Shown here piece after piece: positions 1-6,090 of a DNA stretch of 8,158 bases (positions are counted from its first letter, which is position 1; each line of letters opens with the position of its first letter). Below the pieces are notes generated by a model. It saw only the letters and a list, made by a program, of their open reading frames with translations, did not search any database and was not told where the DNA came from. The DNA is taken from NCBI GenBank assembly GCA_014803815.1, contig JAAVAY010000096.1, forward strand, positions 1 through 8,158, read 5' to 3'. Made by a program: the position numbers and the translations under genes. Origin of the DNA: Allobaculum sp. GTDB taxonomy: Bacteria; Bacillota_I; Bacilli_A; Erysipelotrichales; Erysipelotrichaceae.

Positions 1-273
1 AGTCACTCCTGGCGTATTGCGCACGATATACCAAGCTTCATCGGTCATTCGCATTTGAACTAAAATGTAGCCCGAAAAGAGATTATGCGTTTTTTTCGTT
101 TCTTTTCCGTTTTTATATTCGGTTTCGGTTTCTTCCGCTACTACCACTTGGAACAAAGAATCTTCCAAACCCATGGTTTTGATTCGTTTTTCCAAGTTTT
201 CTTTAACACGATTTTCTTGACCAGCATATGTGTTGACCACATACCAGTTTACATTTTCATCCGTTGCACTCAT
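1..273 (-). CDS. nusG: Transcription termination/antitermination factor NusG, N-terminal part (cut by window edge)
   Basis: NusG binds elongating RNA polymerase and modulates pausing and termination; its KOW domain contacts Rho or the ribosome. Read on the minus strand, the first 91 residues form most of an NGN domain: WYVVNTYAGQENRVKENLEKR near the N terminus, the acidic VVVAEETETE stretch, the GYILVQM strand, and AWYIVRNTPGVT at the window edge. The rest of the NGN domain and the KOW domain lie outside. The ATG at 273 is chosen because no in-frame ATG, GTG or TTG lies upstream in the leader and the product then begins as NusG usually does. The nearest Shine-Dalgarno-like sequence is a modest AGGGATGG. 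A much stronger AAAGGAAAGGAG sits about 30 nt further up with no start codon at normal distance. Unusually, a terminator and a separate promoter divide it from secE. Confidence 0.95.
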   Translation of the reverse strand, partial: MSATDENVNWYVVNTYAGQENRVKENLEKRIKTMGLEDSLFQVVVAEETETEYKNGKETKKTHNLFSGYILVQMRMTDEAWYIVRNTPGVT

Positions 274-334
274 CGTTTGTTTCCATCCCTTTTTTAGGAC
301 GGTCTCCTTTCCTTTGATCGGTAAGTCTGTTTAG

Positions 335-343
335 ACTATAGCA
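335..343 (-). promoter_or_regulatory. Extended -10 promoter for nusG
   Basis: The minus strand reads TGCTATAGT, an extended -10 element (TGnTATAAT with one mismatch) lying between the secE terminator and nusG. No good -35 hexamer stands 16-18 nt upstream, which fits an extended -10 promoter. Transcription would start near 328, leaving a leader of about 55 nt. A small inverted repeat (GTCT-AAAC-AGAC, 325-336) overlaps the -10 and the start point. The role is inferred from position and motif only. Confidence 0.5.
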
Positions 344-398
344 CGCTTAGAAAAAGCAGGGTTGTACTATGCAAGGGGCGCATTTGTCTTTACACAAG

Positions 399-430
399 AA
401 AAAAAGAACAGAAGCGCTGCGCATCTGTTC
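399..430 (-). terminator. Rho-independent terminator after secE
   Basis: On the minus strand GAACAGA (7 bp) pairs with TCTGTTC. Inside that, a T-T mismatch and a GCG/CGC stem close a short CAG loop, and seven Ts follow at once. This is a convincing intrinsic terminator, about 35 nt past the secE stop codon. Confidence 0.9.
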
Positions 431-465
431 CGATTTTCTATTCTGTGCCAAACATGGCGGACCTT

Positions 466-669
466 TTAAAGGGAAACAATCCAGCTCACAAGTCCAGAAG
501 CGGCAAGTTCGCACAGAAAGAAATAGATACCAAACAAAAACGTAAAGATTAGCACCAAACCAGAAGTAGACATTAAGCCTTGAAAAGAAGGCCAACGCAC
601 TTTTTTGAGTTCAGCGAAAATTGCTTTAGGAGAAAATGTTGGCATCTGAAGCAAATTCGTGTCTTCCAT
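466..669 (-). CDS. secE: Preprotein translocase subunit SecE
   Basis: SecE is the small essential subunit of the SecYEG channel and clamps the two halves of SecY in the membrane. The 67-residue product has the single-span form of Gram-positive SecE. A short cytoplasmic N terminus carries the amphipathic motif FAELKKVRWPS (residues 18-28), then one hydrophobic transmembrane helix runs over about residues 36-57 (GLVLIFTFLFGIYFFL). The start is the ATG at 669 because CGGAAAG lies just upstream. The open frame extends further 5' but that part runs back into rpmG and does not look like SecE. It lies 85 nt downstream of rpmG and probably shares its transcript. A strong terminator follows, so nusG is expressed separately. 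Confidence 0.93.
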   Translation of the reverse strand: MEDTNLLQMPTFSPKAIFAELKKVRWPSFQGLMSTSGLVLIFTFLFGIYFFLCELAASGLVSWIVSL

Positions 670-754
670 ACATTCTTTCCGGTTGCACACAAAGACTTGC
701 AAGAGCATCCTCAAGCGAGTCTTGAAATACAATATGTGCAACTCTTTTCCTTTT

Positions 755-904
755 CTACTTGGATTCTTTATGCAAAGTATGCTTGTTGCACTTTGGGCAA
801 TACTTTTTGATTTCAAGTCTTCCGATCTGGTTTTTCTTATTTTTTTCGGTCGTATAATTCCGTGAAAAACATTCTGTGCAGACCAAAGTTACTGTATCAG
901 CCAT
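755..904 (-). CDS. rpmG: 50S ribosomal protein L33 (zinc-ribbon form)
   Basis: L33 is a small protein of the large ribosomal subunit near the E site. The 49-residue product starts [19 protein letters not shown] and ends in [15 protein letters not shown]. The two CxxC pairs (Cys9/Cys12 and Cys37/Cys40) form the zinc-binding ribbon of the C+ type of L33, and the length is typical. The start at 904 is set by AAAGGGGG about 9 nt upstream; a longer in-frame extension (to 970) would cover the promoter and is unlikely. It is the first gene of the rpmG-secE unit, in the same place as in B. subtilis between sigH and secE. A near-consensus promoter lies about 25 nt upstream. Confidence 0.96.
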   Translation of the reverse strand: MADTVTLVCTECFSRNYTTEKNKKNQIGRLEIKKYCPKCNKHTLHKESK

Positions 905-929
905 TTCAAGGCCCCCTTTGCAAGGAGAA

Positions 930-958
930 AGTATAACATCTCCCCATGATTGTTTCAA
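930..958 (-). promoter_or_regulatory. Sigma-A type promoter of rpmG-secE
   Basis: On the minus strand the -35 is TTGAAA (953-958) and the -10 is TATACT (930-935), separated by exactly 17 nt. Transcription would begin near 923, about 20 nt before the rpmG start codon. Spacing and position make this a strong call from sequence alone. Confidence 0.85.
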
Positions 959-998
959 CAACTCTGCCAATCGGCTTTATTTTTTCATCCTTTATCTA

Positions 999-1039
999 TT
1001 AGATCCTTGGATCTCTTAATCTAAGATCGCCTTAAAGGC
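999..1039. repeat. Cluster of nested inverted repeats between the sigma factor gene and rpmG
   Basis: AGATCCTTGGATCT (1001-1014) is a perfect 14-nt palindrome. It is nested in a TTAGAT (999-1004) / ATCTAA (1019-1024) pair and followed by GCCTTAAAGGC (1029-1039). The arms share bases, so the hairpins would exclude one another in RNA. No run of Ts follows on either strand, so this is not a standard terminator. It lies downstream of the sigma factor stop and upstream of the rpmG promoter. Its function is unknown. Confidence 0.4.
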
Positions 1040-1077
1040 CCTCATTTTCAATATAAGAAGACTTTACGGGCTTCCTT

Positions 1078-1674
1078 TTAAGTTTTTAAAGACTCATAAA
1101 GATGAATCGCCTTGGCACGAGTTCGACGAACTTTATTCGAATTAATATCTAAAATTTTAGCAATTAAGACTTGTGAATACCCTTGGCGTAAAAGGTCTAA
1201 CACTTTGAGTTCTACCGCATCTAAGTGGGAAGAGAGCTGATTTAACACTTGATCACAAGTAATCTTAGTGATGAGATCATGCTCCTCTTGATTGGTTGGG
1301 GTATACAATCCCGTTTCTTCGATAGATAAAAATTTCCCCTCCTCATCTAAAATTTCATAAGGATAGGTTGCATACAAAGGGATCGCTTTTTGAGCACGAC
1401 TCGCACGTTGGATTTCCGAAATTCGATTGCGCAAGAAGGTCATAAACAAGGAGTTGAAATCGACGTGCAAATCCTCTCTATAGCGGTTAATCGCTCGTTC
1501 TAGACAAATCATGGCTTCACTTTTCCAATCGTCTAGATCAATGAGCCAAGAGCATTTTTTATAAGCTGTATAAATAAGGGGAAGCGATTGATTATAGAGC
1601 AGGTCAAAGGCTTCTTCATCATTTTGATGAATGAGATAAAGAAGTTCGTTATGATTGAATCGGTTTATGGCCAT
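1078..1674 (-). CDS. sigH: Sigma-70 family RNA polymerase sigma factor, SigH-like
   Basis: This is an alternative sigma factor of 198 residues with the two-domain layout of Bacillus SigH. Region 2 covers about residues 18-100; the segment DDWKSEAMICLERAINRYRE aligns with the region 2.2 block of SigH (DIVQEGMIGLYKSIRDF), and the run RNRISEIQRASRAQKAIPLYA (residues 82-102) matches the 2.3-2.4 part. After a linker, region 4 with a helix-turn-helix spans about 145-195 (LDAVELKVLDLLRQGYS, then LDINSNKVRRTRAKA). The start at 1674 has AAAGGAA about 8 nt upstream and begins 4 nt after the rlmB stop. Position between rlmB and rpmG is that of sigH in Bacillus, although yacP is missing. Region 2.2 is diverged, so the target promoters, whether for competence, sporulation or something else, cannot be inferred. 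The symbol rests on synteny plus domain layout. Confidence 0.75.
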   Translation of the reverse strand: MAINRFNHNELLYLIHQNDEEAFDLLYNQSLPLIYTAYKKCSWLIDLDDWKSEAMICLERAINRYREDLHVDFNSLFMTFLRNRISEIQRASRAQKAIPLYATYPYEILDEEGKFLSIEETGLYTPTNQEEHDLITKITCDQVLNQLSSHLDAVELKVLDLLRQGYSQVLIAKILDINSNKVRRTRAKAIHLYESLKT

Positions 1675-1678
1675 GCTT

Positions 1679-2434
1679 TTATTCCTTTGCCTTTGCCAAT
1701 TCACGAGCAGCTTGGATTTCATACAATAAAATTCCCGCTGCTACGGAAGCATTGAGGGATTGGACTTGACCGTGCATAGGAATATGTACTTTGAAATCAC
1801 AGGCATCCTTAACACTTTTTGACATCCCTTTTCCTTCATTGCCAATGACAAGAACGATCTTACGATCGTAAAGCCCTTGACGATAATCTACCGAGGTTTC
1901 ATCAAAGTCGCTTCCAGCAATCCAATAGCCATGGTCTTTCAATTTTTTAAGGGCTTGGGCCATACTCGAAACACTGGCCACAGGTACTGAATAAGCTGCT
2001 CCTGCTGAGGTTTTAATCGCAGCAGGAGTAAGACCAGCCCCTTTGTGACGGCACAAAATGATTCCACTTGCTCCTGCCGCATCGGCTGAGCGCAAAATCG
2101 CCCCTACATTATGGGGATCTTGAATTTCATCAAGGGCCACTAAAAGAGCTTGTTTGCCTGTTTGTCTTTCCTTCTCTTCAGCTTTCTCGATGAGCTCATC
2201 CAAACTCAACATAGGCATATCTTTGACGCGCGCGGCAATTCCTTGATGAACGCCTCGATCGGTAAGTTTATCAATTTCTTTTTTGGATACCGTTTTTAAA
2301 CGAATGGATTTAGGCAAAGAGGCGAGAATTTTTTGAATACGACTATCCACGGCTCCATTTTGGACATAAAGCTCCACAATTTCTTGTGGATTTTCTTGCA
2401 ATGTCTCAAAGACATTTTTTCCATACACGATCAT
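1679..2434 (-). CDS. rlmB: 23S rRNA (guanosine-2'-O-)-methyltransferase RlmB (SpoU/TrmH family)
   Basis: RlmB-type enzymes use S-adenosylmethionine to methylate a 23S rRNA guanosine (G2251 in E. coli) at the 2'-O position. The 251-residue product, a normal length, starts with the substrate-binding domain typified by YGKNVFETL. It then shows the three SPOUT motifs: DEIQDPHNVGAILRSADAAG (102-121, with Asn109 and Arg115), VLVIGNEGKGM (194-204), and IPMHGQVQSLNASVAAGILL (218-237). These motifs build the trefoil-knot SAM site. The ATG at 2434 is chosen because GGAGAT lies just upstream and its ATGA overlaps the mrnC stop by 4 nt, implying translational coupling. An in-frame ATG 8 codons earlier is less likely. 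B. subtilis RlmB (YacO) sits in the same operon position. Confidence 0.94.
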   Translation of the reverse strand: MIVYGKNVFETLQENPQEIVELYVQNGAVDSRIQKILASLPKSIRLKTVSKKEIDKLTDRGVHQGIAARVKDMPMLSLDELIEKAEEKERQTGKQALLVALDEIQDPHNVGAILRSADAAGASGIILCRHKGAGLTPAAIKTSAGAAYSVPVASVSSMAQALKKLKDHGYWIAGSDFDETSVDYRQGLYDRKIVLVIGNEGKGMSKSVKDACDFKVHIPMHGQVQSLNASVAAGILLYEIQAARELAKAKE

Positions 2435-2817
2435 AATTGATCTCCGATCTCCATACACATTTCCAAAAGCGCATTCATACGCTCTTCGTGATGGTACAAA
2501 TACAAATAACCAAACAAAGCTTCTAAAGCGGTAGCTTTTAAATAGGTTTTCAAGTCCGCGTTTTTAGCCGGACTTTTAACATGCGCATTCCGACCACGAC
2601 GGACGATTTCCAGTTCATCTTCGTTCAAAAGGTTTTGTTCCAATAAATGATCCAATACTTTGGCTTGACCAATGGCACTGCAACGCTTAGCGGCTTGTTT
2701 TTGAAGGACATCGGCTTTCCGCGCCCCCTGATCCAAGATACGCTTGCGTACTTTAGTGGTGTAGAGAGCATCTCCCATCCAAGCCAAAGTGACAGGGTTT
2801 TCCATTACGATTTCCAT
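2431..2817 (-). CDS. mrnC: Mini-ribonuclease III (23S rRNA maturation)
   Basis: Mini-III is a dimeric RNase III-like nuclease without a double-stranded-RNA-binding domain that matures the ends of 23S rRNA. The 128-residue protein matches the family in length and motifs: LAWMGDALYTTKVRKRIL (11-28), with Asp16 as the catalytic acidic residue; IVRRGRNAHVKSPAKNADLK (71-90), the conserved RRGRNA and KNAD blocks; and ATALEALFGYLYL (95-107), with Glu99 as the second acidic metal-binding residue. The first ATG (2817) overlaps the cysS stop as TAATG; a second in-frame ATG at 2805 is also possible. Its partner rlmB follows with a 4-nt overlap, so two enzymes acting on 23S rRNA are produced together. 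Confidence 0.94.
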   Translation of the reverse strand: MEIVMENPVTLAWMGDALYTTKVRKRILDQGARKADVLQKQAAKRCSAIGQAKVLDHLLEQNLLNEDELEIVRRGRNAHVKSPAKNADLKTYLKATALEALFGYLYLYHHEERMNALLEMCMEIGDQL

Positions 2818-4160
2818 TAGATCAGCCCTATTTTCATTAATTCAGCGCGGCAAGCATCCGCAGTCTCAAAGTCTTTAGTTTTTACAGCCTGTTTCCACTG
2901 CCGATAGAGATTCAATTGTTCTTCACTTGGAATTTCAAGGGAAAGATCAACTCCCAAAACTTGAAGCATGCCTGTAATGGAAGCATACAAAGAGGCAATT
3001 TTGGTGTAATCCAAGTCCCGTTTACGAAGCGCTTGATTGAGTTCTTTTACAGTCGCCTGAAGAGCACTAATCGCATTAGGAGTATTGAGATCATCTTCCA
3101 TGGCATCCATAAAGGCTTTCCAAGAGGCTTCATCTTTCAAGGCTTCAGGTTGGTATTGAGCAGCTAAGCATAGTTGAAGAAGAGCTTGACGTAATGGCTT
3201 TTCAATTTTTCCAAGTTCTTTTTGGGCGTTTTCCAAAACAGCTTGTGAAATGGTCAAAGGAGCCCGATAGTGGGTAGAAATCATCATCCAACGGCAAGCG
3301 GGCCCACCATAGGTTTCGATGAGATCCTTAGCGAGCAAGACATTACCTAACGACTTGGACATTTTGACTTTATCTTGGCCGACGTTAATCATGCCATTAT
3401 GAACCCAGGTATTCGCCAGCTTTGTCTGATTGCTCATCCGTGCTTGGGCCACTTCGTTTTCATGATGAGGAAATTTCAAATCCAAGCCACCACCGTGAAT
3501 ATCGATAGCAGGTTTACCAAATACATCTTGAATCATGACAACACATTCGGTGTGCCAACCAGGCCGTCCTTTACCCCAAGGAGAATCCCATTGAATACCC
3601 TTATCGGTTTGTTTCCAAAGCGTAAAGTCTAAAGGATTTTCCTTTTTCTCATTTTCATCGATTCGAGCGCCGACTTGTAAATCCTCTAAGCGTTGATGAG
3701 AGAGTTCGCCATAGTTAGGATCGGAATTCACGCGGAAATACACATCGTTATCTTTGACGTAAGCTGCTCCCTTTTGAACCAAGTCATCAATAAAAGAAAT
3801 GATGTGATCCATGGTTTCAGTAACTCGGGGAGTATAATCTGGATTTTTTGCCCCAAGCGCTTGGCGTACATCTTGGTAAACGCGAATATAGCGATCAGTA
3901 ATCTCTTTTTCTGTGGTGTTTTCTTCAATGGCTTTAGCAATAATCTTGTCGTCAACATCCGTATAGTTTGAGGCGTAGGTGACATCATAACCTAAAGCTT
4001 TTAGCGTTTTATATAACGTATCAAAAACGACAATCGGGCGCGCATTGCCAATATGAGGATCGTTGTAGACCGTTGGCCCACACACATACATGGAGACTTT
4101 TCCTTCTTCCATGGGCGTAAATGGCTCAATGGTTTGGGTATAACTGTTATAAAGCTTCAT
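2817..4160 (-). CDS. cysS: Cysteinyl-tRNA synthetase
   Basis: This class I aminoacyl-tRNA synthetase attaches cysteine to tRNA-Cys in the cytoplasm. The 447-residue product is close to the usual length of about 460. It shows MYVCGPTVYNDPHIGNARP (24-42), holding zinc ligand Cys27 and the HIGH-type motif HIGN (36-39). Next come WHTECVVM with Cys206 and FPHHENEVAQ with His232 and Glu236 as the remaining zinc ligands, then KMSKS (266-270). The C-terminal helical part is the tRNA-binding DALR-like region. The ATG at 4160 lacks a clear Shine-Dalgarno sequence directly upstream, and an in-frame TGA 8 codons before it rules out a longer protein. A strong AAGGGAGG lies about 38 nt upstream and instead serves a possible mini-ORF that overlaps the start. 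It overlaps mrnC by 1 nt. Confidence 0.97.
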   Translation of the reverse strand: MKLYNSYTQTIEPFTPMEEGKVSMYVCGPTVYNDPHIGNARPIVVFDTLYKTLKALGYDVTYASNYTDVDDKIIAKAIEENTTEKEITDRYIRVYQDVRQALGAKNPDYTPRVTETMDHIISFIDDLVQKGAAYVKDNDVYFRVNSDPNYGELSHQRLEDLQVGARIDENEKKENPLDFTLWKQTDKGIQWDSPWGKGRPGWHTECVVMIQDVFGKPAIDIHGGGLDLKFPHHENEVAQARMSNQTKLANTWVHNGMINVGQDKVKMSKSLGNVLLAKDLIETYGGPACRWMMISTHYRAPLTISQAVLENAQKELGKIEKPLRQALLQLCLAAQYQPEALKDEASWKAFMDAMEDDLNTPNAISALQATVKELNQALRKRDLDYTKIASLYASITGMLQVLGVDLSLEIPSEEQLNLYRQWKQAVKTKDFETADACRAELMKIGLI

Positions 4161-4188
4161 ACGATTCAGGATTAACCAAGCAAGTCAA
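4147..4188 (-). CDS. Possible 13-codon leader mini-ORF overlapping the cysS start
   Basis: After AAGGGAGG (4198-4205), the best ribosome binding site between the upstream gene and cysS, the first usable start codon is TTG at 4188, 9 nt downstream. The frame reads MTCLVNPESYEAL and stops at a TAA that lies 14 nt inside cysS in another frame. A ribosome ending here would be placed on the cysS ATG, which has no obvious binding site of its own, so translational coupling is a reasonable inference. Codon 3 is cysteine, but one Cys codon is weak evidence for cysteine-sensing attenuation, and no terminator hairpin is seen. Translation is unproven. Confidence 0.3.
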   Translation of the reverse strand: MTCLVNPESYEAL

Positions 4189-4259
4189 AATCCTGTTCCT
4201 CCCTTCTTCAAGTTTTCTTTTCGTTTAAGGCCATCTATCTTTTAGGAAAGGAAAAACGG

Positions 4260-4418
4260 CTAGCGCTTATCCTCACGCAATAAATCCGCAAATTGTTGCA
4301 ACAAGGACTCATCGATACCTTGTTTCTTTAAACTTTCAATATAAGCCGCATCTAAATCGTCGACGTCTTTGGTTAAATCATCTCGTTCACTGTCCGTAAG
4401 ACGTTGTTTAATAGCCAT
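4260..4418 (-). CDS. Small uncharacterised acidic protein, first gene of the cysS operon
   Basis: A 52-codon open frame begins at the ATG at 4418 with an ideal AAAGGAG 8 nt upstream, and ends with TAG. The product starts MAIKQRLTDSERDDL and ends FADLLREDKR. It has no cysteine, no signal peptide and no membrane segment. With about 14 acidic and 9 basic residues it is acidic, and its regular spacing of Leu, Ile and Ala suggests two short helices. It stands where B. subtilis has cysE, but is not related to CysE. The cysS operon promoter lies about 45 nt upstream and no terminator separates it from cysS 99 nt further on, so the two are probably co-transcribed. I do not recognise the family. Support comes from the ribosome binding site, position and protein-like composition. 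Confidence 0.65.
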   Translation of the reverse strand: MAIKQRLTDSERDDLTKDVDDLDAAYIESLKKQGIDESLLQQFADLLREDKR

Positions 4419-4464
4419 ATTTGGCTCCTTTCTTTATACGTAAAAAACTAGGTTTGGTTCTTCC

Positions 4465-4492
4465 ATTGTACGAATTTTTTTTTAGGACTCAA
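4465..4492 (-). promoter_or_regulatory. Sigma-A type promoter of the cysS operon
   Basis: On the minus strand the -35 is TTGAGT (4487-4492) and the -10 is TACAAT (4465-4470), with a 16-nt spacer rich in As. The expected start near 4458 gives a leader of about 40 nt before the small first gene. It lies downstream of the gap terminator, so the operon starts independently. Confidence 0.7.
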
Positions 4493-4560
4493 TAAATCCA
4501 CTAATCACATCCTCTTTCCCATTTTTTCTTGAACCTTTTTAAGCCTTTAAACCTAAACAA

Positions 4561-4595
4561 GATAAAAAAAGAAAGAAGGTCCGAAGACCTTCTTT
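4561..4595 (-). terminator. Rho-independent terminator of gap
   Basis: On the minus strand a perfect 10-bp stem (AAAGAAGGTC / GACCTTCTTT) closes a stable TTCG loop and is followed by CTTTTTTTATC. It begins 22 nt past the gap stop codon and ends the gap transcript before the cysS operon promoter. Confidence 0.95.
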
Positions 4596-4616
4596 GGAGT
4601 TTGCAATGAAATGGAA

Positions 4617-5645
4617 TTAAGCAGCTTTTTCTTGGTCGAGTTCAGCAAAGTGTTTGATTGTACGAACCATTTGAGATGTATAGGAGTTTTCGTTGTCGTA
4701 CCAGGAAACAACCTGAACAAGAGTATTGCCGTCGCCAGTAGGAGTAGCCATTGTTTGAGTAGCATCAAACAAGGAACCATAAGTCATACCGATAACGTCA
4801 GAAGAAACGATTTCTTCAGTATTGTAACCGAAGCTTTCGTTTTGAGCAGCAGCCATAGCAGCGTTTACTTGATCAGTAGTAACTTCGCCTTCTACTTCAG
4901 CTACGAGGATAGTTGTAGAACCTGTAGGAACAGGAACACGCTGAGCAGAGCCGATCAATTTACCATTGAGTTCAGGAATAACTAAGCCGATAGCTTTAGC
5001 AGCACCAGTGGAGTTAGGAACGATGTTCACTGCAGCAGCGCGGGAACGACGTTTGTCACCTTTTCTTTGTGGGCCATCAAGAACCATTTGGTCACCAGTG
5101 TAAGCATGAACAGTAGTCATGATACCGGATTTGATTGGAGCGAGTTCATTAAGAGCTTTAGCCATAGGAGCTAAGCAGTTAGTTGTGCAGGATGCAGCAG
5201 AGATGATCTTATCTTCTGGAGTAATAACGTCTTGGTTAACGTTGAATACTACAGTTGGAAGGTCGTTTCCAGCAGGAGCGGAAATAACGACTTTTTTAGC
5301 ACCAGCATCGATATGAGCTTGAGATTTTGCTTTAGAAGTATAGAAACCTGTGCATTCGAGAACTACATCTACATCGAGGTCACCCCAAGGAAGTTTGGAA
5401 GCGTCAGCTTCTTTGTAGATTTTGATTTCTTTGCCATCAACGATGATGGAGTCATCAGTAGATTCTACTTTATCAGCAAGTTTGTAAGTTCCTTGAGTGG
5501 AGTCATACTTAAGCAAGTGTGCAAGCATTTCAGGTTTTGTCAAATCGTTGATAGCAACTACTTCGTAGTTAGGATCATCAAACATTTGACGGAAGGCAAG
5601 ACGGCCAATACGACCAAAACCATTTAAAGCAACTTTTACTGTCAT
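4617..5645 (-). CDS. gap: Glyceraldehyde-3-phosphate dehydrogenase, NAD-dependent glycolytic type
   Basis: GAPDH oxidises and phosphorylates glyceraldehyde 3-phosphate to 1,3-bisphosphoglycerate with NAD+ in glycolysis. The 342-residue protein shows the Rossmann signature [12 protein letters not shown] (5-16); INDL, whose Asp34 favours NAD over NADP; the active site [12 protein letters not shown] with catalytic Cys153; His180 in TVHAYTG; and the C-terminal [13 protein letters not shown]. Length and motifs are normal. The ATG at 5645 follows AAGGAGG at good spacing; an in-frame ATG 7 codons earlier would overlap that site. Unlike in B. subtilis it is not followed by pgk, tpi, pgm and eno: its own promoter and terminator make it a single-gene unit. 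The consensus promoter and strong binding site suggest high expression. A cre-like sequence overlaps the promoter. Confidence 0.98.
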   Translation of the reverse strand: MTVKVALNGFGRIGRLAFRQMFDDPNYEVVAINDLTKPEMLAHLLKYDSTQGTYKLADKVESTDDSIIVDGKEIKIYKEADASKLPWGDLDVDVVLECTGFYTSKAKSQAHIDAGAKKVVISAPAGNDLPTVVFNVNQDVITPEDKIISAASCTTNCLAPMAKALNELAPIKSGIMTTVHAYTGDQMVLDGPQRKGDKRRSRAAAVNIVPNSTGAAKAIGLVIPELNGKLIGSAQRVPVPTGSTTILVAEVEGEVTTDQVNAAMAAAQNESFGYNTEEIVSSDVIGMTYGSLFDATQTMATPTGDGNTLVQVVSWYDNENSYTSQMVRTIKHFAELDQEKAA

Positions 5646-5675
5646 TGTCAGTAAATCCTCCTTCAATACAGTCCA

Positions 5676-5704
5676 ATTATAGGTGAATCAGAAAGCGCTG
5701 TCAA
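5676..5704 (-). promoter_or_regulatory. Consensus sigma-A promoter of gap
   Basis: On the minus strand the -35 is TTGACA (5699-5704) and the -10 is TATAAT (5676-5681), both perfect, with the ideal 17-nt spacer. Transcription should begin near 5669, about 24 nt before the gap start codon. This is the strongest promoter in the window. Confidence 0.95.
5690..5704 (-). promoter_or_regulatory. cre-like (CcpA operator) sequence overlapping the gap -35
   Basis: The minus strand reads TTGACAGCGCTTTCT. Against the cre consensus TGWAANCGNTNWCA it matches 12 of 14 positions, including the central CG dyad. It covers the -35 and part of the spacer, where CcpA binding would be expected to block RNA polymerase. 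Part of the match comes free from the TTGACA hexamer, so chance is a real alternative. Confidence 0.45.
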
Positions 5705-6010
5705 TTAACGTAAATTGATAGAAAGAGCTTTCCTAGCCAAATTGTGACTTGGTAAAAAGCCTAAAAATAAGGAACCATAAAAGTCTATTTTCCTACATTA
5801 AAAATCGAAAAAATATGGAGACTTTAATCCCCCACTAAAAAATTGATATTTAGGAATAGAGATTCAATGTAAAAATTTCTCAATTACCTCATAAGGTTAA
5901 AATGCATAGAAATCATAATGATCACTTTTTAGATTCCACTCTTTTGGACTTCTTTATAAACCATTTTAAAACCTTGGGAACAAGATAAAGAGCGATTTGC
6001 CTATCTTTTC

Positions 6011-6024
6011 TGAAAACGATTTCA
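6011..6024 (+). promoter_or_regulatory. Perfect-consensus cre (CcpA operator) upstream of the Lrp-family gene
   Basis: TGAAAACGATTTCA matches all specified positions of the cre consensus TGWAANCGNTNWCA and is nearly symmetric. It lies about 150 nt before the start codon of the Lrp-family gene and about 340 nt upstream of the gap transcription start, so the plus-strand operon is the likelier target. Whether it activates or represses depends on where the promoter is, which is not clear. Confidence 0.6.
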
Positions 6025-6090
6025 CAAAAACAAAAAGAAAAAACTTCTACAAAAAATCTCGTCAATCATTCACTTCTTATCCTTTGAAGA

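Noticed and set aside
257..286. 9-codon mini-ORF (METNDECNG) overlapping the nusG start
   Set aside because: Its ATG follows AAAAAAGGG directly, with no room for a functional ribosome binding site, and the strong AAAGGAAAGGAG is too far upstream. Chance overlap is more likely.
85..297. Plus-strand Phe-rich open frame opposite nusG
   Set aside because: It is antisense to the clear NusG coding sequence; the Phe richness reflects Lys/Glu codons on the other strand.
3375..3971. Plus-strand open frames opposite cysS
   Set aside because: All are antisense shadows of CysRS, whose catalytic motifs are intact on the minus strand.
4190..4206. T-box riboswitch before cysS (AGGGAGGAACAGG resembles AGGGTGGNACCGCG)
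   Set aside because: Only part of the T-box core matches, the similarity is explained by a Shine-Dalgarno sequence, the gap to the upstream gene is under 100 nt, and there is no antiterminator/terminator pair.
4611..4985. Plus-strand open frame of 124 codons opposite gap
   Set aside because: It is an antisense shadow of the highly conserved gap gene, with no ribosome binding site or recognisable motif.
5912..5922. ATCATAATGAT palindrome as a Fur or Lrp operator
   Set aside because: Too short and A+T-rich to assign; it lacks the repeated hexamers of a Fur box, and Lrp sites are too degenerate to call by eye.
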